Positions 21,901 through 33,099 of a DNA stretch of 64,000 bases are shown here, piece after piece. The stretch comes from Mytilus galloprovincialis. Taxonomy: Eukaryota; Mollusca; Bivalvia; Mytilida; Mytilidae. Each line of letters begins with the position of its first letter. Position 1 is the stretch's first letter. Location: NCBI RefSeq assembly GCF_965363235.1, contig NC_134846.1:55045121-55109120 (forward strand). The letters run 5' to 3'. Under the pieces are notes generated by a model. The model searched no databases. It saw only the letters and a list, made by a program, of their open reading frames with translations, and was not told where the DNA came from. Made by a program: the position numbers and the translations under genes.

Positions 21901-24900
21901 TACTCTTATACTGATCTAAATAAAAATTGCATTTTTTTAAAGAGAGAATCACACAATTTTTGGATTGGGGTTTAATATAAGTTATTTTATATTATCGTTA
22001 TGGGCAATTTTACACAACAATTAGATTGATTCATGTAATGCTTACTTTACTCATTTAATTCCTAATGCAAATGAAAATACCTTACCCAATAGTCAGGTGC
22101 ACTAAATAAAACATCAAAGTAACGCTTCTGTCTTCGCCGATATTTAAGATATTGAACACGATATCATGGAAGTTTTTATTTGAATCATTATATGCTCATT
22201 TCAGAATTTGAATATTATGGTTGTTTCGCAGACAAGAGTAATTTTGATCTACACGATCATGGATTTTTACATCGGGCAAATATGTCTGCGAAAATTTGCT
22301 ATCATGAATGCAGCAAAGAAAACGTCACTCGTCAGTATTTTGCTACAGAGGTAACTTTGACAATGTTTATGTTAACTCTCAACTTTTAATTTTTCACATT
22401 ATCTTTTGTTTCCATATTAATCGCATACTGTTCAGCTTCATATGAAGATATCTTACCGGATTGAAAACTCACAGAGCGATTATCTGGAATAATATTCATC
22501 GGGGATCCCAGCCCAAGACCAAGTTAGAAAAGACAAATACACAATATTTGTAATCATCGAAACCTAAAAGGTCTTAAAGAGCACTTGAAACCAAAAGGTG
22601 TTGCAACCATAGTTTAGTTTAAGACGATTATTTTAACAAGAATTACAAAATTATTCATTACTTCAATTTTCCTATGATTCGTAATCAATATCGAAACATG
22701 TGTAAAGAGTTAGGATAGCTTACCGAATATGACTGTTTTGCTAAGTGACAATTCGTAATTCTATAAGACGTGTCACGGTATTTATGAACAGCGGTATTCT
22801 TCTGTTGCCTTTATCTATCCAACATTGTATTTGGTAATAATGTTGTATGTGTAATTCTGATCGGCTATTGTTAAAGGTGTATCGTTTGTAGTTGTAATTA
22901 TGGCACCCTCAACGGAGTTGGGGTGACATATTGTTATTCTACGTTTCTTTTTTTCCACACTTTTTCTCCGCGCCAGTTATCGGAATTGCATGGACCAATG
23001 TTGATGAAACTTTGCTATAATGTAAATCACCATCTGAAGTTGTGCATCTGAGTATGTAATTTTCCAAGATGGCCACCGTTTCCATGGAAACGTCACAAAT
23101 GTAAAAAAAAATCCAAAATCCAAATCTTTCATTATAAGATTCAACTGGATGAAACTTTATGGAAATGTTACCTAGTATGCCTAGATAGAAATTTAGTATT
23201 CAGAAATTCCAAAATGGCCGCCATTGTCATGGAAACCGGGCGAAAGTTTAACATTGGCCCGATGGGAAAACATACAAAAGCTGCATTTTCTTGAAAAATA
23301 TAAGATTAAAACCAATGGAACTTTTAAAATTGGTCTATAACATGTAATTAGTTGAAGTGGTACCTGTCTTTGAAATTTTGAAAATAGAAACCGTTACTAT
23401 GGAAACTAAAAAAAAAATGCAAAATACACTAAACTTCATGAAACTTAATAAAAATGATAAGTAGCATACGCAGAGTTGATGCCTGATTTTTGAATTTTCA
23501 AAATTGCTGTCGTAACCATGGAAACGGCAAAAATGTAATTTTTTCCAAAATGCTCCAAACTGTCTGAAAATTCACAGAAATGATAACTAACATGTCTAAT
23601 TGCGACTTTCCACTTTTAAATGTTAATAATCGCTGCTGTTTTACTGGCAATGGGGAGACGAGGGTGTCATCAGTTATTGCTAGCAATTACAAATCTAGTT
23701 CTGTTTTTATTCGTACGTAAAAGTTTAGATAATTAATCACCCAGATCATTTGTAAGATTTTAATTCAAAGCAGCTAAACGTTTAGAATTTATTTGATTTA
23801 CAGTTTGATTGGGAAGAAATTCCGTCATAGCTAGATAATACAATTAATTATCTAATTACTGACACAATTCAATATTTAATCTTGTAATTGTTATAAAATA
23901 CAACAAATACGATAATTTCAAACCTAGTCTTGAATATCAAATTTTTAGAAATTTATCTGTGACGTTACTTTTGTTGCGTCGATCTGGTCGTGTGATACCC
24001 AATGCGTGGTTCAGTTGTGCTGTTTGTATGTGCTGCCATAGGTTATTTTACGTGTTCGTTTTCATTCTATTGTTAGTCAGCACTTTGGTGTTGACATGAA
24101 TATCAATTATATGGTCTTTTTTTTTTATAAATTTACTGTTTGCAGAAGACTGAATAGATCTAAATACTAAGGATTTTCTTATCCCAGGTATAGATATCAT
24201 TAGCCGTATTTGGCACAACTTTTTGATATTTTAGGTCATCAATGCTCTTTAACTTTATACTTGTTTAGCTTTCTGACATTTTGATCTGAGCGTCACTGAT
24301 GAGTGGCGTATTAAATTATAGGCCTGGTACCTTTGATAACTATTAGCATGTCGAAATCTATTATTGTATTGTTTATTAGTATATTTCTCTGTCCTGAATG
24401 TTCTTGCATTTATTTGAACTGCAGTCCTGACATGTAATGTTGTCCTTTTAGTGTTATATTTAACATTTCCATAAAAGTGCGAGGTTTGTCAAGCCACAAA
24501 ACCATGTTCAACCCACCATTTGTCTTTAAAAGTCCTGTACCAAGTCAGGGAAACGGTAGTTGATATCATGTACTTCGTTTCTGTGCGTGTTACACTGTCA
24601 TTTGTTTTTGTTGCACTTTAGTGCTTTTGTTGTTTCTTTTTTTCCCTCTTATAGTTGATGTGTTTCACCTGGTTTTAGTTTGTAATCCAGATTTGTGATT
24701 TATGACTTTAGAACAGCGGTATACTACTGTTGCCTCTATTTACCCTTTATAATAGAATTAAAAATTTTATGGCAGTGGTGATATATAAATGTATAAATAA
24801 TCTGAATTTTTATCTGAACTATTTTCAAGCTGTTCAACTGTAAACAAATATGCATTAAGATCATCTACCCAAAATAATATTTTGTTCAACGATATGGAAC

Positions 24901-27900
24901 TAATTATGATAAAAGAACTTTTAAGAAAACTGGAACCTTATTGTGGAATTATTTGCCTTTAAATTTGAAAGAAGGTAAAAGTTTAAATAATATTTTAAGC
25001 AAACTGTCAATCTCATCTCTTAAAGATACAAGAAGAGACGTTTGTAGTTAAAATGCTATAACTTTACTGTAGTTATACTTTTATGTCAGTGGTATTGGTC
25101 TATCTGTACTTTATACTAATTAGGTAATTTTGTACACATGTATTGCAATAGGCTTTGTTTATCTTTGTGTATGTATGTAAATAAATCATATAGATATAGA
25201 AGGCCATGGTTTGGATTAACTGTATTGTTTTCTGTTTTATTATTGTTGTTGTTATTATTATTACGTTCTGTGCATATCTGTTGTAGGATGGCTCTCATTG
25301 TGTTTGCGGTGGTATCATAGGTCTGAGTACGCTAAAACAAATGAAACAGAAAGAAAACAAATGTGAAACTCCATGCATGTCAAATGAAAATGAAATGTGT
25401 GGATCCAAAAACAGAGCATCAGTTTACGTGTTTAAAACAGGTATTTTTTCTATAAGTTTGTTATTTCGCCTTTTTTGCCAAGATTGAATAAATTATCATA
25501 TATTTTAATTGGAAATATATCATTGGATTTTCAGTATATTTCTTGTATTCGTTAATAGACTGTCATACAAATGAGCGGTTTAACTAGCTTTTTATCAAGG
25601 AAATGCCTTTACCAAGTCAGGAGTATGACAGTAGTTTTTCATTTTTTTAATTTGTTTAAGCTATAGCATTTGCCTTTTGTTAAGGTTCTTTCCGTTTTGA
25701 ATTTTCCTACAAGTTCGTTTTTTTGTTGGTTATAGATATACAAAACTTAAACAAACACATCTTGAAGGAAAATTAATTACACTGAACGTTTTAAGAAAAG
25801 AGGGAAAGTAGAATTTTGTGTTTGCCAAAATGAAATAATACATGAAAGCTTCCAAAGTGCATTTCTGATATGTTATTTTTATGAAAAACGCTCTTTTTGA
25901 AATTGACATTCTTTTCAGATCTATAATTTTATTTGAATAAATGAAATACTATAATTTGATGTAAAATGTATATCATACATGTAACATTGTACGTTGCAAC
26001 ATTACAAACGGCTTTTTACTCAGCCCTTTCTTTCTAGATAAACAACAAATAGATTCAACTTACATAACGCAGATGAATTTGCATAGTTGTCACTACGGTT
26101 CAGAAATGAAAGACATCAGCATAAAATCACTAGAGAAGTCCGAATATTGTAATGATCTTACTGATGCTGCTTTTTCATATACTCGAGATATAACTGACGA
26201 TTCTCGTTACTTGAAAAAGTATATGACGATTTCTTATACTTGTTTAGGTAAGTTACAGGTTTTCGTGATTGAACTGAATAAGACCACCCCTTCTCTCCAA
26301 ACCCCACCCCTACCCCCTTCCCCACCCCTAAATGGATCAAGTGTATCTAAAACAATATCTTCAGGATAAGTTCATTTATATTTCCCTTGTCTCAATGACA
26401 CAATACACTTACATACTTAAAAAAGATAGGTAACGAGCATGCATTACAATTTAAAAACAAGCGATAAAGAACGAAGTAACTTAAGATTCAATGTCTGTTC
26501 TATGTACAAATTGAATTTTTCAATAAATGAGTCAATAGAATAAAGTTTACTTGATAAATGTGTAATTGCAATTTCTTTTCTTTCTTACCCCATTTGTTTC
26601 TCATGTTCTGCAAATAATTTACTTTGTCATAACTTTCCTGGCTTTTGATACAAATGTTTTTGCTAAGAACGACAATCCTTTTATCATACAAATTTTGTAA
26701 AACATTTATAAACATATCTTACTAGTAAAACTAACCATTGATTCAACACGTATTCCCTTACTTGCTATTTTGTAGAAGAATTTAATCGCCAAAAAGGATC
26801 AGTACACTCAATAAACGGAATTACGAGTTCATATAACAGCAATACAATAAAAAGTGTTTCTGTGGGACCATTTTACTCAGTAAACGCAAGTACGTGTTCA
26901 TATAAAGAATAAATTGTTGTAGTAGTTTTTATTGTTTTGAAGACGTTTGCATATATTTAGTTCCATGAAATGAATTGTACAATTAATTTTAAAGTAACTT
27001 TCATGATTAAAGACACTTTCTGACATTTCATTAGTGTATTTACTATACCATTTTTTAAAAAAGTCTATTTTTTCCAGTACAATAGTAAATGAAATCCAAG
27101 ATCCAAGATAAATATTTCACATCTCGGCAAAAAAAGGCTTCGCTCAAAAAGTAATACATAGATATAACAATTGATAAAGAATTATATTAAAATTCTATCA
27201 GTTATATAAGAATTATGGCATACTTAAAAATTTATATAGTTAATGTCTTCGATATAAATATAACAATAACGTGTGGAGTATGTAAATCATATATCTAACA
27301 GTTTTAGGAAGAAAGGATATTTTTTTCAGGAATTATTGGTGGAGTGATTGGAGCTGTTATCCTCATTGTATTTCTGACCTTGTGTTTGTTTAAAAAGTAA
27401 GCTGATTGTTGTACAATCAGTAATTAGTCACTACTTTATTATACATAAATGTACATATATTTACAATAAGAAGGTAAACTTAGGTTTGAAAATTCGGAGA
27501 TTTTGTCTCGCCTCGACAAAGTCGAAAAGAACAGACTCATGTGTGCTGTTTCTTTTATCAGCGTCAAAAATGTATTATTGTGTGGTAAGGTCAGTCTATG
27601 TGTGACCACTTGAATTAGTTCAAAGATATTTGGTATGCAGATGTATAAGCATTGTTGCATCCTATTTCCATTAAAATAAAGACCGCCAATCAGTCATGGT
27701 CTATTAACTTAAAATTATTAGCATAATGTACATGGTGACGTGCGTGATTACATCAGTCTTATTTCCATGCAGATTTTGTTTTATCAACCCCCTAGTCAAG
27801 GTCTATTAACTTTGAATACTAGTGGTAAATAACATTCGAAAACGATCTGGCAATACCATTATAAAATTAGACGACTTTAAGACAGAAAACACTCGACAAA

Positions 27901-30761
27901 GAACATAAAAAACGAAAGACTAAACATCACGTCATCCTCTGCTATAAAACAGATATTCGATAACAGTCGACCAAATTGTAATGGCGTCCTTAAAATTATC
28001 GAAGGGGTTACTTCTACTTCACCACTTGAGACTCTAGATTTAACATCTTCCTTTAAAGAAGATATCATATATTAAAGAAACTGTGGTGGGTATTGCAAGG
28101 TCGGTAATTTTGTATAACCAAGGAGATATAGTTCCCTATATGCAGGCTCCCTTGGTATGTTATATTACATAGAAATAGACAGTTCACAATGTGGAAGCTG
28201 GATCTTTTCTTTTTTGGTAAACCTACCTTCATTTTTTAATATATAGATGCGGTTCATGATACGATTAATTTTTAACTGTATTGTTTCCTTTGTCTCAAGT
28301 TGCATAGTATAGACGCTTTCAGCAAAGTTATCAAAGCATATATAGTAAAATTTGAAGTTAAAGACTATGCTTGTTTTTCTTTCTTCCTCATATGAATAAA
28401 GAACATGGTATATTTTGAGTTTCAGAGAATTTATTTTATTAGTTGGTTTTACAATTAAAATATATCCAGTCCTTAATCAAGATATCGGTTTGGACGCTGT
28501 TGATTTTTTTTATGGAAAAAAGCACTACCATTTAAATTATGTGCTGTGTACCAAGTCAGGATTATGACAGTTGCTATACATTCGTTTTATGTTTTTGAGC
28601 GATTCATTTTGCCATTTGATTATGGACTTTCCGTTTTGACTTTTCTCTGAGTTCGTTATTTTACTTTTTCTTTTAGATTGCGTTATGGAATAATTGTGTA
28701 AATGTTAGAAAATCAAATGTTTGAATGATGCTGGAATAGGAAATAGACTTAGATTGTACATTGTGTGAAAGATCTTTGGAATATTTTAGAATCCACATCT
28801 GATTTCTACCGTCTTTTTGAGTAGTTGTATTACAATAAGTCTGAAGCCCGGATTCGATTATGGACAAAACTGACGTTTATAATTTAGAAAAAGGTTTCGT
28901 AAAGCATTTGCAAAACCTAGCATTTTTGTTGTTCGTTATATGTGTTACTTATGTATCCAATATAGTAGTTGGAGGAATATAGAACAGCCATATGATAAGT
29001 CCATGATATTTTGCGTACAGTTTTTATAAGCACTCGCATTTCCCATTTCAATGAAGGTTATAGAAGAATATTCTTAAATCATTCACTTTTTAGTTCGAAA
29101 TTCATTTTTCTTAATCGATTGCATATGCGCTTATCGGTTAATTGTCATAATAATTTATTGACACGCTTAGCATTAGGTGTTTGGATTGCAACATGTTGTT
29201 TTGTATTAATTGGGTTTTCGTGATTATACTTAATATATAGATGTGTAAAATTCGCTATGTTCGACGAGTAATCGAGTTATAATAGCTCTGAATCTGATGC
29301 ATATTTCTTCTAAGAATTTCAAAAATAGATGACGATAACATTTTTTAAATTTCGTGCGTCCGAAAAACTTTGTTGTTTTTGCGATTTAATTTTAGAAGGG
29401 GGAATGCTTAGATTCAATCATGTGTAAATACGTGGAGAGTTTATGAGCCATATAACACTCGAGAAAGATCATTCAACTGCAATGTCAAAATATATAAGAA
29501 ATTGTTATTATGCATTCAAAGGATATACTGTTGAAATTGAATTAATAAACTAAAATTTATTTTAAAGGTAACTAATTATTAAAAGGAGTATTGGTGTTGG
29601 TTCAAACTAAACAAGACGCAGTTATACTATTTCTCATCTTTAATTGACAAAAAACATATATTACATCATTACAGATACATATACGTGTACCAGATTTTCA
29701 CATAATCACAATAATTAATTGTGACACATTTATGCCAATTCTGTACAAATTGCAATAATACACACACGTAATAATTTCTCAATTTACAATTTTGAATATT
29801 TAATCCCATGTATTTACTTTATCTCTTTGTGTCCTGTAGTAAAAACAGAAAGAAGAATGGGAGACCGTATACAACTGCTAGAAACGTTTCGGAGATACCA
29901 GATAAAGCTTTACTGGTTATGTTATCATCTAATAATCCATCATCACCCGGATACGAGAGTCTTCCGTTAAATCAAACTGAGTTCTTCGAATATGCACACA
30001 CCATGGTTACAGAAGAACAAGATTTAACCGACGATGAGATAATAAATTATCATTGTTCAAAGCAGTCAGCGAATGCTAATAATGAAGTTAACCATTACGA
30101 GTCCGTAGAAGCAGCAAATTATTCTCAATATGATAAGAACAGTCCTAGTAATCAGTTTAGTAATACATTTGAATCTGTTTCCAACAAAAGTCGATTTAAC
30201 AGTAGCAATAAAATCGAGGGATTATTGCCTGGTGCAAATATCATCTGTGAGGCCACAATAGATAATCCATATGACACAATTGATCCAGACGAAACTGGAT
30301 TCAGAAGAAGTAAATCTAATGCTAGTACCAGTAAATTAGATAAAACTATAAATTGCGAATATCTTACTCAAATGGAATGTACAGGTAATGCATATGCAAT
30401 TCTTGATCCTAAAGAAACTGGATTTTATAGAATTAATTATTATAAAAGAGACAGTCAATTAGAGAAAAATGTCCGCGGAGAAGCTCCCACTCAAAGGGAA
30501 AGTACATGTAATGCATATGATGTACTTGATCCAAAAGAAACTGGATTTTACAGAAATAATTCTTACAACAGTAACAGTAAATTAGATCAAATTTGCCATG
30601 GTGAAGATTTAAATCAAAGAGAAAGTACAGGTGATGCATATGCCGTGCTTGATCCAAAAGAAACTGGATTTTATAGAAGTAATTCTTACAACGGTAAGAG
30701 TAAATTAGAAAAAAAGTCACAAGGTGAAGATCTAACTCATCGGGGTGGTATCGCTAATTAA
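18902..30761 (+). CDS. Gene 2: type I SUEL-WSC-SUEL lectin receptor with tyrosine-repeat tail (8 exons)
   Basis: Exons 18902-18971, 21401-21664, 22205-22350, 25287-25440, 26038-26247, 26776-26889, 27330-27396 and 29840-30761 sum to 1947 nt (648 residues plus stop), all GT-AG, phases 1,1,0,1,1,1,2. Order: signal peptide (1-23), SUEL/rhamnose-lectin domain (24-111), WSC domain (112-211), short SUEL-like domain (212-281), Ser/Asn-rich stalk (282-319), membrane segment (about 320-340), 307-residue tail. SUEL domains bind galactose/rhamnose and WSC is a cysteine-rich carbohydrate-associated module, so glycan recognition at the cell surface is likely. The tail carries four intact 41-residue tyrosine repeats, plus two more beyond the stop. 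Odd points: second SUEL copy is 48 nt shorter than in gene 4; exon 6 holds an in-frame 69-bp repeat. Signalling role is inference. Confidence 0.82.
18972..21400 (+). other. Gene 2 intron 1: repeats only
   Basis: Includes an R6-related minus-strand region (about 19780-21205) and an R1 fragment (21268-21373) ending close to the exon 2 acceptor. No further exon found. Confidence 0.5.
19780..21205 (-). repeat. R6-related element with about 125-bp tandem units
   Basis: The unit 'GAGATACGGCG(T/C)GACATGTGA' followed by C/T homopolymers, 'ACAAAAACC.AATAACTCT' and 'TACAGATCT' recurs near 19870, 20030, 20810 and 20945. The end ATTTTGACGAGCGTATAAAA is the reversed R6 start. Confidence 0.5.
21401..21664 (+). 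CDS. Gene 2 exon 2: first SUEL/galactose-lectin domain
   Basis: 88 residues, phase 1-1. ILCEQQVVDLTC, GTRIHISEVNFG, LLCNSHNTC and a closing GFTYRC follow the SUEL pattern (LxC...IxI..A.YG...C...C...V.Y.C). Acceptor CAATTGTAG|TG, donor TGTG|GTGAGT. A fragment of dispersed repeat R1 ends about 28 bp before the acceptor. Confidence 0.88.
21703..21800 (-). mobile_element. R3 3' end fragment in gene 2 intron 2
   Basis: AAAAGAGGGGCGAAAGATAC ... GACAACGTCATGGCTG; same 3' tip as 13728. Confidence 0.55.
22205..22350 (+). CDS. Gene 2 exon 3: WSC domain, N-terminal half
   Basis: EFEYYGCFAD followed by NMSAKICYHECSK and QYFATE, the usual start of a WSC domain. 146 nt, identical in length to the matching exons of genes 3 and 4. 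Ends in phase 0, splitting the domain as in those genes. Confidence 0.88.
22780..22832 (+). repeat. R8 repeat tip
   Basis: GAACAGCGGTATTCTTCTGT then TGCCTTTA; the end of the family also seen at 24340-24745 and 56150-56290. Confidence 0.4.
22903..23672. mobile_element. Inverted-ended element with internal 'CCATGGAAAC' units
   Basis: Ends ATGGCACCCTCAACGGAGTT and, reversed, ATGACACCCTCGTCTCCCCA. Inside, four diverged units of about 110-170 bp each carry a TGGCC/CCGTTxxCATGGAAAC core (near 23072, 23212, 23388, 23500). Lies in gene 2 intron 3. Confidence 0.55.
24070..24335 (+). repeat. R4 dispersed repeat copy
   Basis: GTCAGCACTTTGGTGTTGAC ... GCCGTATTTGGCACAACTTT ... GAGCGTCACTGATGAG; lies in gene 2 intron 3. 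Confidence 0.6.
24340..24745 (+). repeat. R8 dispersed repeat, longest copy
   Basis: Ends GAACAGCGGTATACTACTGT TGCC. Partial copies at 22780 and 56150. Confidence 0.45.
25287..25440 (+). CDS. Gene 2 exon 4: WSC domain, C-terminal half
   Basis: HCVCGG, CETPCMSNENEMCGS and ASVYVFKTG match the CxCG...C...C.G....CGG...SVY end of WSC. 154 nt as in gene 4; phase 0 in, 1 out. Confidence 0.88.
25575..25735 (+). repeat. R5 dispersed repeat copy
   Basis: ACCAAGTCAGGAGTATGACA ... CTACAAGTTCG, in gene 2 intron 4. Confidence 0.5.
26038..26247 (+). CDS. Gene 2 exon 5: second, shortened SUEL-like domain
   Basis: 70 residues from DKQQID to ISYTCLG. LHSCHYGSEMKDISIKSL and SEYC align with gene 4 exon 5, but a 16-codon block containing the two cysteines of the gene 4 segment CNGEFYC is absent. 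Frame and phase (1-1) are kept. Confidence 0.8.
26776..26889 (+). CDS. Gene 2 exon 6: Ser/Asn-rich stalk with internal repeat
   Basis: 38 residues, phase 1-1, donor GCAA|GTACGT. GSVHSINGITSSYNSN is followed 69 bp later by GPFYSVNA, a diverged second copy. Gene 4's matching exon is only 45 nt and has one copy. Confidence 0.72.
27330..27396 (+). CDS. Gene 2 exon 7: transmembrane exon
   Basis: Encodes IIGGVIGAVILIVFLTLCLF then Lys; phase 1 in, 2 out (AA|GTAAGC). Closest to gene 4 exon 7 (VGGVLGAIIL...FLTLCL). Confidence 0.82.
27860..28390 (-). mobile_element. Old Penelope-like fragment in gene 2 intron 7
   Basis: Minus-strand sequence parallels the reverse-transcriptase downstream part of 13950-14400 (ACAAAT/TGTAATGGCGTCC, CTTCACCACTTGAGACTCT). 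Heavily diverged. Confidence 0.45.
28520..28672 (+). repeat. R5 dispersed repeat copy
   Basis: ACCAAGTCAGGATTATGACA ... TTTGCCATTTGATTATGGAC ... GAGTTCGTTATTTTAC. Confidence 0.6.
29840..30761 (+). CDS. Gene 2 exon 8: long cytoplasmic tail with 41-residue tyrosine repeats
   Basis: 307 residues ending in TAA. The first half has scattered tyrosine motifs (YESL, YAHT, YESV). The second half is a tandem array: each unit holds Y-x-x-[IL]-D-P-[KD]-E-T-G-F, usually followed by YR or RR. Four units precede the stop (30264, 30387, 30510, 30633), and repeat DNA continues past it. YxxI/L motifs spaced this way are candidate SH2-docking sites; no enzyme domain is seen. Confidence 0.83.
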
Positions 30762-31008
30762 TATGCTGAACTTGATCCAAAAGAAACTGGATTTTACAAA
30801 AGTTATTCTTTAGGCAATGAACTGGAGAAAGACTTTCCCGGTGATGATCTCAACCACAAGTATCACAGTACATTTGATACATATGCCATACTAAATCCAG
30901 AAGAAACTGGGTACCATGGAAACGAAGAAGAGATATGCAAACGCGCATGCAGTAAAACAACAAAAATATATCCCCCAAATTTATCTTTTCACAACAACAA
31001 AATATAGG
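30264..31008 (+). repeat. Coding minisatellite, 123-bp (41-codon) units, partly beyond the gene 2 stop
   Basis: Units start at 30264, 30387, 30510, 30633, 30756 and 30876 (the fifth is 120 bp). The gene 2 stop TAA (30759-30761) lies at the second codon of unit 5, where other units have GCA, CCA or ACA. Units 5 and 6 stay open in the same frame (YAELDPKETGFY, YAILNPEETGY) until a TAG near 31006, so they look like recently lost coding sequence now in the 3' UTR. Confidence 0.8.
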
Positions 31009-31039
31009 ATTAAAATTAGAATATCTTTTGTATTTTTGT

Positions 31040-31260
31040 CTTTCATTTTTGCTAATATGCTCTGTCTCTATAGGACTTTTTGTGTTTCTATGTTACATTT
31101 GACGTGGCCTTTTTTTTTTATAAATCCCGTCATTTTGTTATTATTCCATGATTATTTTTGTATTCTTATCATCAATTTTTTACTAATATGCTATGTCTAT
31201 AAGCCTTTTTGTGTTTCCTTGTTACATATGACGTGGCCCTGTATCTATACATCCCGTTAT
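31040..31260 (+). repeat. Two diverged tandem copies in gene 2 3' flank
   Basis: A segment with TATGCTCTGTCTCTATAGG ... GACGTGGCC recurs about 130 bp later as TATGCTATGTCTATAAGCC ... GACGTGGCC. It gives an apparent open frame at 30916-31302, read here as repeat, not gene. No AATAAA is seen close to the gene 2 stop; ATTAAA occurs at 31009. Confidence 0.5.
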
Positions 31261-31444
31261 AGTGACATGGTAAATTGTTTACATATTTGTTTGTTTTTAT
31301 AATGATTAAGATAATAACACCATGTTGACTGCTATTTATCTATTTGTTGACATTTTATCTATCATATCTGTTTGTTTTGTTCATACATCGTTGTCAATAT
31401 AATAGAATGTTTAGCTATTGTTAAATAGATAAGAGGATTATCTA

Positions 31445-31640
31445 GCTATAAAATCAGGTTCAATCCACCATTTTCTACTTAAGAAAATTCATATACCGAG
31501 TCAAGAATATGACAGTTGTTGTCCACTCGTTTGATGTGTTTGATGTGTTTGAGTTTTTGATTTTGCCATTTGATTAGAGTCTTTCAGTTGTGATTTTTCT
31601 TCAGATGTCAGTATTTTTGTGATTTTATTTTGTTTTTAAC
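31445..31640 (+). repeat. R5 dispersed repeat copy
   Basis: ATAAAATCAGGTTCAATCCA ... GAGTCAAGAATATGACAGTT ... TTTGCCATTTGATTAGAG. Confidence 0.6.
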
Positions 31641-32072
31641 TGGCGATCAGAACAAGACCAATAGTAACCATATTTCTATTTCCCCGATCACACCTAGTGG
31701 TTACTGTCGAGGCGTGCGCGCGACCGAAATAATAGTTATAAATAGCGAAGAAACATATACTATTTCATGTACGTGCATTAATTACAATCTTTGTATCAAT
31801 AATGTGTGGCCTTAAGACACCGTGCCCTTCACATGATCCGATTTCAATGGAAAATATTATATCAAAGCGTTATAATATAACGGATTCTTTGAATACGCAC
31901 CTTTGATTTATTATTCCAGTAAAAAGGAAATAGGACTTTGGTTTTTTTTTTAAGTTTCATCTTTTTACTGCAACTATTTGAACAATCCAAAACTGAACTA
32001 AAAAAAACAATTATACATTTAATAATTAAAATAACTCTATAATATATTTGGTCTGTCCCATGCCATTTGTAT
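31641..32072. other. Intergenic, nothing recognised
   Basis: AT-rich, no exon, no repeat family recognised. A short open frame (31630-31815) has no motif. Confidence 0.4.
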
Positions 32073-33050
32073 ACGCCCGTCTTTTAGACGGGACTTATTA
32101 TAATATACTGTTGTCCGTCCGTCTGTCCGTCCGTCCGTCTGTCCGTCCGTCTGTCCGTCCGTCTGTCCGTCCGTCTGTCCGTCCGTACGTCCGTCTGTCC
32201 GTCTGTCCGTCCGTCCGTCCGTCGTCCACACTTCGGACAATAACTCAAAAACACTTTCACCAATTTCCATGAAACACAACTGAATTGTTTATATCTATTG
32301 ACGAAGCCTTCCTTTCGTCTTTTTTAAATTTCAGATTTTAAGTTTTGGATTTATTCATAAAAAAAGGGGGGATTTTCAACACTTCGGACAATAACTCAAA
32401 AAGGCTTTCACCAATGTCAATGAAACTTTGGTGAATTGTTTATATCTATTGATGAAAGCTCCCTTTCAATTTTTATAAATTTCAGATTTAAAGTTTTGTA
32501 TTTATGGGGCTTTATTCATAAAAAAGGGGGGTTTTCAACACTTCGGACAATAACTCAAAAAGGCTTTCACCAATGTCCATGAAACTTTGGTGAATTGTTT
32601 ATACGTATTGATGTAAGCTCCATTTCAATTTTTATAAATTTCAGATTCTAAGTTTTGGATTTATGGGGCTTTATTCATAAAAAAAAAGGGGGGATTTTCA
32701 ACACAGTGGACAATAACTCAAAAAGGCTTTCACCAATGTCCATGAAACTTTGGTGAATTGTTTATATCTATTGATGTAAGCTCCCTTTCAATTTTTATTA
32801 ATTTCAGATTTTACATTTCCGTGTTATGAATTTTTATGCTTAAAAAAGGGGGATTCCATTTTTATAAATTTTAGATTTTACGTTTTCTTAAGTAATGAAT
32901 TTTTATACTTAAAAAAGGGGGATTTTATGAAATTTTGGTGAATATATTAATGTAACATCCCTTTTGATTTGTATATATATTTCTAGTTGATCATATAAAT
33001 TCATTTAAAGCATAAAAGACAAGTTAAAAGAGCAACGGGCGTATCATGCG
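32073..33050 (+). mobile_element. R6 element with (CCGT)n head and about 160-bp tandem units
   Basis: Ends ATACGCCCGT and ACGGGCGTAT are inverted. After TTATAATATACTGTTGTCCG comes a CCGT/CTGT microsatellite (32115-32223), then four to five units beginning near 32225, 32380, 32538 and 32700 (CACTTCGGACAATAACTC ... GTGAATTGTTTATA ... CATAAAAAAGGGGGG). Open frames over the microsatellite on both strands are artefacts. Confidence 0.65.
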
Positions 33051-33099
33051 CTAAAGCGCAGCCCTTTATTCTGGATATATTAAGAACACTTAAACCCCA

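Noticed and set aside
30916-31302. 128-codon hydrophobic open frame after gene 2
   Set aside because: Overlaps lost tail repeats and a non-coding tandem repeat in the 3' flank; frame differs from the tail repeats.
32115-32223. CRISPR-like or telomeric array
   Set aside because: A plain CCGT/CTGT microsatellite without unique spacers, inside an R6 element.
32037-32279. Open frames on both strands over (CCGT)n
   Set aside because: A microsatellite with a period prime to three gives long open frames in several readings; the peptide is simple TDGRTDG or VRPS repeats.
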